64,000 nt of DNA from Myxococcus sp. CA023 (lineage in GTDB: Bacteria; Myxococcota; Myxococcia; Myxococcales; Myxococcaceae), in contig NZ_JAAEAH010000021.1 in the NCBI RefSeq assembly GCF_010998615.1, positions 1 to 64,000 of the forward strand. Direction: 5' to 3'. Of this stretch, positions 58,664 through 64,000 are shown piece by piece. The notes under the pieces are model-generated. The model ran no database searches and had not been told where the DNA came from. It saw only the letters and a list, made by a program, of their open reading frames with translations. The position numbers and the translations under genes are program-made. The stretch's first letter is position 1; each line of letters opens with the position of its first letter.

Positions 58664-60786
58664 TGGAGTTGCGCAAGCTCAAGGACAAGGCGTCCGAGGC
58701 TTTCACCAAGGGACGCTTTTCCAAGGCGGCGGAGCTCTACGAGGACTACTGCCGGGCCGAGCCCAAGGACCATCAGTCACGCCTGCGCTCCGGGGATGCC
58801 TGGGTGAAGGCGGGGCAGCGGGACCGAGCCATCTCGGCCTATCAATCCGCTGCGGAAGGCTTCGCGCGCGAGGGGTTCCTTCCGCGCGCCATCGCCGCGA
58901 GCAAGCTCATCCTCGAACTGGACCCCGCGCACCGTGGCGTGCAGCAGATGCTCGCGGACCTGTACGCGCGCCGGGGAACGCTCATGGGCGCACGTGCCCG
59001 GGGCCCGATGAGCAGCGCGTCGTCCGTGGCGGTGAAGACGTCCTCCGCGCCTGCTGGGACGTCGCGCCTGCCCGAGGCAGTGCGCGCGGCCGTCGCCGCC
59101 ATTGATTTGAGGGAGGGGTTGGCGGCCGACGGTCCCGCGGTGGACCTGTCCGCGGAGCTGCCTCCAGAGCTGGTGTTGTCCACCGATGCGTCCACGGGTG
59201 GCACCGAAGAAGTCGTCCACTCGGTCGAGGTAGGACTGGCGTCGGAAGAGGGGACCGCTGGCGTGGAGTTGACGCTGGACATGGAGCCCGTCGTTGCAGG
59301 GACGCTGGTGGACGACGCGTGCGGAACCGATTCGATGACGTCCGAATTGGCCACGTCTGTCCAGGCATCCACGAGCGTGGCGGCCTCAATCCCTCCCGCG
59401 ATGGCTATCCGTGAGCCAGAAGCACCGCCGCTCGCGACCCGGATTCCCGCTGTTCAACCTGGAGGCGCGCGTCCGGCGACGAGCGCGTTGCCACCAGGAC
59501 TGGCACCGCGCGCGTCGCAGCGCCTGCCCGCCGTGGGCGCTGCTCGCGCGCCCGAACCCGCGCCGTCCGCACCGCCACGGTCCGTCTCGAACAGCGGCCG
59601 CTGGCAAGCCCTGTCGTCGCCCATCACCACGCAGGCAGCGCCCGCCGCTTCTGAAGCCGCGGCCTCCTCCGCGCCCCCTGGGCTGCGGTCGCGCCGTGCC
59701 GACCCACCGGCCCCCGCGGGCGCCACCGCGCTCCCGGGCCACGACCTGTCACCCGCGCTGAGCGCCTCCTTCCGGACGGCGACGAGTCTATCCTCCTTCA
59801 CTGAGTTGGAGCTGGAAGCCGACTCCCTGTTGCACGCGGTGGAGCTGGCCGCGCAGGCGGGCTTGGATCGACAAGGCCTGGGGGCCGCGTCCATCAGCGA
59901 CGGCCTCGAGGAAGAGATCTACAGCCTGACGGAGGAGGTCCCTCCCGAAGCGGGTTCCCTGGACGCGCTGCCATCGATTCCGCTCTTCTCGGACCTGCCT
60001 CGCGACGCCTTCATCGAGCTGTTCGAGCGCTGCCCGCTGCGCCGCTTCGGCCCGGGCGAGCGAATCATCGACCAGGGCAGCCACGGCGATGCTTTCTACG
60101 TCATCTGCGAGGGCGCGGTGCGCGTCTTCCGGACGGAGGAGGGCCAGCGCCAGGACATCGCGACGCTCGAAGGAGGCACCTTCTTCGGAGAGATGGCCCT
60201 GCTGTCCGGCGCGGCGCGCACGGCCTCGGTGGAGTCCGCGTCCGACGACACGCAGCTCCTGGAGATCTCCGCCAGCGTGCTCGCCGAGCTCTCGGGAAGC
60301 CACCCGCAGGTGGCCCAGGCCCTGAAGAAGTTCTGCCGGCAGCGAATGCTGACGAACGTGATGAACACGTCGGAGCTGTTCCGCCTCTTCGGACGGAAGG
60401 ACCGGCGCGCGCTCGTGGAGCGCTTCCGCTCCCGGGACGTGGAGCGTGACGCCGTCATCATCCGTGACGGCGACCCGACGGACGGCCTCTACGTGGTCCT
60501 GTCCGGCGAGGTGGAGGTGCGCAAGGACGGCCACCTGCTGACGCAGCTCCGGGAAGGGGACGTGTTCGGAGAGATTTCCCTGCTCCAGAAGACGCCTGCC
60601 ACCGCGACCGTCACCGCCACCCGGCACACCACGCTGCTGCGGTTGCCGCGCGCCGACTTCGACGCGCTCATCTCCAGCCACCCGCAGATCCTGGCCCTGA
60701 TCTCCGACATGAGCGACGAACGGCTCCGGCGCACGCAGCGCGTGCTGACCGAAGCCGGCGCCGAGGAAGACCTCATCCTCGTCTGA
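58663..60786 (+). CDS. TPR protein with two cyclic-nucleotide-binding domains
   Basis: 707 aa, soluble. N-terminal TPR repeats (about 1-105, AFTKGRFSKAAELYEDYCRA), then a long Ala/Pro/Ser-rich linker (about 105-430) and two CRP-like cNMP-binding domains (about 440-560 and 575-690). The first keeps the phosphate-binding cassette FGEMALLSGAARTASV with Glu and Arg. In the second, FGEISLLQKTPATATV, the Arg is lost, so it likely does not bind nucleotide in the normal way. There is no DNA-binding domain, so it is not a CRP-type transcription factor. Its start overlaps the stop of the HEAT lipoprotein. It may pass a cAMP or c-di-GMP signal to a protein complex. Confidence 0.85.
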   Translation: MELRKLKDKASEAFTKGRFSKAAELYEDYCRAEPKDHQSRLRSGDAWVKAGQRDRAISAYQSAAEGFAREGFLPRAIAASKLILELDPAHRGVQQMLADLYARRGTLMGARARGPMSSASSVAVKTSSAPAGTSRLPEAVRAAVAAIDLREGLAADGPAVDLSAELPPELVLSTDASTGGTEEVVHSVEVGLASEEGTAGVELTLDMEPVVAGTLVDDACGTDSMTSELATSVQASTSVAASIPPAMAIREPEAPPLATRIPAVQPGGARPATSALPPGLAPRASQRLPAVGAARAPEPAPSAPPRSVSNSGRWQALSSPITTQAAPAASEAAASSAPPGLRSRRADPPAPAGATALPGHDLSPALSASFRTATSLSSFTELELEADSLLHAVELAAQAGLDRQGLGAASISDGLEEEIYSLTEEVPPEAGSLDALPSIPLFSDLPRDAFIELFERCPLRRFGPGERIIDQGSHGDAFYVICEGAVRVFRTEEGQRQDIATLEGGTFFGEMALLSGAARTASVESASDDTQLLEISASVLAELSGSHPQVAQALKKFCRQRMLTNVMNTSELFRLFGRKDRRALVERFRSRDVERDAVIIRDGDPTDGLYVVLSGEVEVRKDGHLLTQLREGDVFGEISLLQKTPATATVTATRHTTLLRLPRADFDALISSHPQILALISDMSDERLRRTQRVLTEAGAEEDLILV

Positions 60787-60788
60787 CG

Positions 60789-61556
60789 TCAGCGCACCTT
60801 GGCGAGGTAGTCGTCTCGCGTCACCAGGCCGCGCGTCTCCAGAAGCTCCAGCATGGCCCGCAGCGAGCGGGCCTGCTGGGCGACCATCCGCTCCAGCCCC
60901 GCCACCTGCTGCGTCAGCTCCTCCACGCGCTGGGTGAGCTCCGTCTCACGGCCGGGCTGCGTCAGGGCCGCCGAGGCCGCGCGCACGGCCATCGACACGG
61001 GAGCGCTTTCGGCCGGGGGCGCCAGCTCGAAGGTGGGCTCGTCCATGCCGAAGGACAGCGGGGTCGCCGTCGTGGAGGTGACCTCCCCGTGGTAGTGGCG
61101 GCGGATGGCGCGCTCGATGGACGAGGCGCTCGAGACGACCACCTGGAGGCGCTGGCCACAGTGGAAGGCCAGCTCCTGGAACGCCTCCACGTTGGTGGGG
61201 TCGGCGGTGGCGACGGTGAGTGTCTTCGTGGCCGGATCCGCGGCGATGGGAAAGACGGTGTAGCGCTCGGCGATGTCCGCCCGGAGCGCCTGCAGCGCCG
61301 CCGCGGACGCAGTGTGCTGCTCCAGATCCACCGTGGGAATGGCGAGCTGCCGCGACAGGGCGTGGACCATGGAGCTTTCGTCCACGTACCCCATCTGCAC
61401 CAGGGTGAGGCCCAGCTTGCCGCCCCATTTGCGTTGTTCCGCGAGGGCGGAGCGGAGCTGGGTTTCCGAGAGGAGCCCGGCGTCCATGAGAATCTCCCCA
61501 AGCCGGCGCTTGCGGCCAGGGAGCGAGACAGAGGGTGTGACAGGCGGCTGTTTCAC
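60789..61556 (-). CDS. MshEN-domain protein (GspE/PilB N-terminal domain alone)
   Basis: 255 aa. Residues of about 15-145 match the MshEN/T2SSE_N domain (RRLGEILMDAGLLSETQLRS, GGKLGLTLVQMGYVDESSMV, then VFPIAADPATKTLTVATADP), which in some secretion ATPases binds c-di-GMP through its RxGxx and LxxxG motifs. The ATPase part is missing, so this is a stand-alone sensor. A coiled-coil of about 205-245 (ELTQRVEELTQQVAGLERMV) may mediate dimerisation. GTG 61556 gives the natural start before KRRLGEIL; it has no clear Shine-Dalgarno. Divergent from the lipoprotein gene at 61661 and convergent with the cNMP gene, two bases apart. Confidence 0.78.
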   Translation of the reverse strand: MKQPPVTPSVSLPGRKRRLGEILMDAGLLSETQLRSALAEQRKWGGKLGLTLVQMGYVDESSMVHALSRQLAIPTVDLEQHTASAAALQALRADIAERYTVFPIAADPATKTLTVATADPTNVEAFQELAFHCGQRLQVVVSSASSIERAIRRHYHGEVTSTTATPLSFGMDEPTFELAPPAESAPVSMAVRAASAALTQPGRETELTQRVEELTQQVAGLERMVAQQARSLRAMLELLETRGLVTRDDYLAKVR

Positions 61557-61660
61557 GACTGTGAAGCATAGCAGCCAGTCAGGCACGACCGCAGACCAGC
61601 CAACACCCAGGAGGCCGGGGAGGAGCGTGAGGGCCGGGAATGGGGTAGAACAGTCCCTAC

Positions 61661-62497
61661 ATGACGCGACGGATACTGCCGTTTCTCGCACTGCTGCTGG
61701 CTTCGGGCTGTGCGTCGCAGCGCCTGGCTGGCGCGGACCTGGACCGCGTCCGGCGTCCGGCCTTCATCTCCCGCATCGAGGACGGGGCCGGCCCCAAGAG
61801 CCACGTGTTCCGCGAGGACTCGGCGTACCGGAACAAGCTCAAGAAGCTGGAGCCGGTGGAGGCGGACCGGCGGCTGACAGTGAAGCTGCTTCAGGCCGTC
61901 ACGCGCTTCGAGATCTCCGAGCGCCTCCGGGTCACCACGTTGTCGCAACTGCCGCGTGAGTTCCCGTGGACGCACGTGGTGGACCCCGCGCGGGTGGCCT
62001 CGGTGCTGGAGAGCTTCCTGGTGGAGGAGGTGCCGGCCAACGCGCCGGACTACGACCTGGTGGCGTCGCTGGGCGCGGACACCATCGTCGAGTTCGTCAT
62101 CCAGGACTACGGCATGCGCAGCGATGACGGCCGCGCGGGCGCGTACCTGCGAGGCTATGGCCGCATGTTCACCCTGGACGGGCGCACGGAGGTGTGGCGC
62201 CGCACGTTCGCCATGGACCAGGTGGCCGAGGGCAAGGAGCACCTGGACCCGTTCAAGGTGGGCAAGGATCCGTCACTCTTCCGCGCGGCGATGACGTCCA
62301 TGCTGGACGAGCTGGCGCAGATGTTCGTGAAGGACCTGACGCCCACCGACCGCGGCGGCGCGCCGCCGCCCCGGGCTTCCGCGGCGGCTTCGGACGTGGT
62401 TCCCGGCAAGGCGGGCGCCCCGGCTCCGGCACCCGAGGCGACGAAGCCTCCGGAAGACGAGCTGGCGCCCGGCGAGCTGCCGGACCCCGACCCCTGA
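61661..62497 (+). CDS. Lipoprotein of unknown function
   Basis: 278 aa, lipobox LLASGC with Cys17. The central domain (about 30-220) has alternating strands and helices (RLTVKLLQAVTRFEISERLR, ESFLVEEVPANAPDYDLVAS, TIVEFVIQDYGMRSDDGRAG) that recall outer-membrane-associated proteins of the CsgG/LpoB type only vaguely. A Pro/Ala/Glu-rich disordered tail follows. It converges with the permease gene. I do not recognise a family. Confidence 0.72.
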   Translation: MTRRILPFLALLLASGCASQRLAGADLDRVRRPAFISRIEDGAGPKSHVFREDSAYRNKLKKLEPVEADRRLTVKLLQAVTRFEISERLRVTTLSQLPREFPWTHVVDPARVASVLESFLVEEVPANAPDYDLVASLGADTIVEFVIQDYGMRSDDGRAGAYLRGYGRMFTLDGRTEVWRRTFAMDQVAEGKEHLDPFKVGKDPSLFRAAMTSMLDELAQMFVKDLTPTDRGGAPPPRASAAASDVVPGKAGAPAPAPEATKPPEDELAPGELPDPDP

Positions 62498-62512
62498 GTC
62501 ACACGGCCTGCG

Positions 62513-63772
62513 TCAGAACAGCGCGTGCTCCACCAGGAGCACGGTCAGCCCCACGGCGAAGCTGACGAGCGTCACCGGGAGGCCCACGCGGAGGAAGCGG
62601 AGGAAGCTCATGTTGACCTTCCCGCGCGCGGCCTCGAACACGATGAGGTTGGCCACGCTCCCCACCAGCGTGAGGTTGCCCGCCAGCGTGGAGCCGAGCG
62701 CGAGCACGTGCCAGCCCAGCTCCACGTCGTGCAGCGTGGGCACCCACGTCCGCGCCAGCATGACGAAGGGCACGTTGCTGAACAGGTTGGACGCCACCAG
62801 CGTCAGCCCCGCGAAGCCCAGCGTCTCCCGCAGGGGCGGGCCCGCCATGAGGGGCTCGAACAGGACGCGGATGTCCTCCGCGTAGCCGTGCTTGTTCACG
62901 CCATAGACGACCACGAACAGGCTGGCGAAGAAGAGCAGCAGCACCCAGTCCACGCGCTCCAGCGCCTCGCGTGGCTCGCGGCGGGCCAGTGCCATCACCA
63001 GGGCCGCGCCGGCCAGGGCGCTCCAGCTCATGGGCAGCCCGGCGAAGAAGGCCACGACAACCCCGGACAGCACCGTCAAGGTGAGCACCATCATGCCCCG
63101 GTCCACTGGCGGAGGCGGAGGGTGGGGCTCGAATTGCTTCACGGGCAGGTCATGCCGGAACAGGTACAGGAGTCCGGCGGCGACCACCGCCGTGGAGAGC
63201 AGGGCAGGCAGGGCCATGTACGCCGCGAAGCTGGCGTAGGACAGCCCGGAGGCTCCCTGGATGAGCATGTTCTGCGGGTTGCCGGTGAAGGTCGCCACCG
63301 AGCCGCTGTTGCTGCCCATGCACACCGCGAGCAGGTACGGAGCCGGCGGCAGGCGCGCGTCCTCCACGGTGGCCAGCACCAGGGGCGTGAGCATCAAGCA
63401 CACGGTGTCATTCACCAGGAACGCGGACAGCGCGGCCGAAATGAACGTCACGGCGAGCAGCAACCGCCGGGGCGTGTGCGCCCTGCGCACGGCCCACGCG
63501 CCCGCGGTGCGGAAGAAGGACGCCTGGGACATGTACGCTGCCAGCAGCATCATCCCCAGCAGGAGGACGATGGTGTCCGCGTCGATGGCGTGACGGTTCG
63601 CGTCGGCGCTGTGGTTGTAGACCTCGGCGGGCGTGACGACGCCGAAGACGACCATCAGCACGGCGCCCAGCAGCGCGCCACCGGGGCGGTCCAGCTTCAG
63701 GTACGGAAGGCGCGCACCGGCGATGAAGACGTAGGTGAACAGGAAGATGGCGAGGGCCACGGCGCGGCACAC
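62513..63772 (-). CDS. Anion/citrate-type permease (SLC13 / ArsB-like)
   Basis: 419 aa, about 11 helices, ion transporter superfamily. Helical hairpin loops FLVNDTVCLMLTPLVLATVE and GSNSGSVATFTGNPQNMLIQ carry the NDT and the TGNPQN motifs of the SLC13/ArsB/NhaD group, repeated in part as SNLFSNVPFVMLARTW and STLAGNLTLVGSVANLIVFE. The substrate (dicarboxylate, sulfate, arsenite or Na+) is not determined by these motifs; no ars genes are near. GTG 63772 is the furthest start that makes sense. Confidence 0.83.
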   Translation of the reverse strand: MCRAVALAIFLFTYVFIAGARLPYLKLDRPGGALLGAVLMVVFGVVTPAEVYNHSADANRHAIDADTIVLLLGMMLLAAYMSQASFFRTAGAWAVRRAHTPRRLLLAVTFISAALSAFLVNDTVCLMLTPLVLATVEDARLPPAPYLLAVCMGSNSGSVATFTGNPQNMLIQGASGLSYASFAAYMALPALLSTAVVAAGLLYLFRHDLPVKQFEPHPPPPPVDRGMMVLTLTVLSGVVVAFFAGLPMSWSALAGAALVMALARREPREALERVDWVLLLFFASLFVVVYGVNKHGYAEDIRVLFEPLMAGPPLRETLGFAGLTLVASNLFSNVPFVMLARTWVPTLHDVELGWHVLALGSTLAGNLTLVGSVANLIVFEAARGKVNMSFLRFLRVGLPVTLVSFAVGLTVLLVEHALF

Positions 63773-63881
63773 TAGTGGAGTGCCCGGACGTCCGCCTCTG
63801 CGCGTATTGGCTGGAGCTCAAACCAATGAGGTGCGCTCCCGCGTTGTTTGCCTCGGTATACGTCTGTACAGTGCCCGGCCC

Positions 63882-64000
63882 ATGAAGCCAGAGAAGGAAC
63901 CGGGCGCTTTCGGAGGGGCCCGTCGCACGCCGTGGAACGCGCCTCGCGGGTTGGACTCCGTGTTGGATGGGTGGCGGTCGGACCGGCAGCTCCGCTCCTG
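63882..64000 (+). CDS. Start of a gene cut by the window end
   Basis: Open from ATG 63882 to the end of the window, 39 codons, beginning MKPEKEPGAFGGARRTPWNA. The basic N-terminus and following WNAPRGLDSVLDGWRSDRQL look like coding sequence with high third-base GC, but the family cannot be decided from this piece. The palindrome CTGTACAG (63863-63870) lies 11 bp upstream of the ATG, and no clear Shine-Dalgarno is seen. A divergent permease gene starts at 63772. Confidence 0.5.
   Translation, partial: MKPEKEPGAFGGARRTPWNAPRGLDSVLDGWRSDRQLRS

Noticed and set aside
63863-63870. LexA/SOS box before the last gene
   Set aside because: CTGTACAG is a palindrome but too short and not a convincing match to the SOS boxes I know for this group.
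1-64000. tRNA, rRNA, prophage or insertion sequence
   Set aside because: Reading both strands I found no cloverleaf with CCA end, no rRNA signature, no transposase and no phage structural gene. The Xer recombinase is the housekeeping type.

Overview
The window is high-GC DNA from a myxobacterium, most likely Myxococcus xanthus or a close relative. The best evidence is the gene at 2328-2867: a 179-residue precursor with a 25-residue signal peptide, which matches my memory of the M. xanthus spore coat Protein U precursor, inside a chaperone-usher cluster of the kind linked to spore coat assembly. An alternative complex III plus caa3 oxidase locus, a serine/alanine-rich protein style and many two-domain signalling proteins fit Myxococcales. 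I ran no database search, so species and orthologue names are inferences.

Layout. 1-6464: cell wall amidase, then the spore coat operon (Protein U, chaperone, usher, second coat-U protein). 6481-13218, minus strand: pyruvate carboxylase, an MFS transporter, a 765-bp non-coding stretch with a decayed receiver-domain fragment and three direct repeats, and a 2-oxoglutarate/Fe(II) oxygenase. 13414-14694: dicarboxylate or amino-acid symporter. 14843-26283: one translationally coupled respiratory locus of eleven genes (actABCDEF, a small membrane protein, caa3 oxidase subunits II, I, III, IV). It should move electrons from quinol through complex III to a heme-c-bearing subunit II and oxygen. 27076-32826, minus strand: the complete seven-gene Mrp sodium/proton antiporter, mrpA to mrpG. 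33032-37324: a ThDP enzyme, a fatty acid desaturase and a histidine kinase.

37435-40800: three coupled genes for a Rieske oxygenase, a membrane desaturase/hydroxylase and a rare-looking fusion of a PAP2 phosphatase with a head-to-head isoprenoid synthase. This is the best candidate here for an undescribed pathway. 40788-46985: SnoaL-like protein, patatin lipase, VTT membrane protein, KGG-repeat stress protein behind a 24-bp near-perfect palindrome, and a coupled pair of cation/proton antiporters.

47039-64000: mostly housekeeping (Sua5-like protein, Xer recombinase, TrpS, ScpA, ScpB, a B-type pseudouridine synthase) mixed with myxobacterial regulators (DUF4388, HEAT lipoprotein, double cyclic-nucleotide domain protein, MshEN protein), then a lipoprotein, an SLC13/ArsB-type permease and a gene cut by the window end. 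The pseudouridine synthase carries exactly 16 tandem copies of a 36-bp repeat.

I saw no tRNA, rRNA, CRISPR array, prophage or insertion sequence. Start codons were chosen by family length, Shine-Dalgarno spacing and gene overlap; many genes begin inside the stop codon of the gene before.
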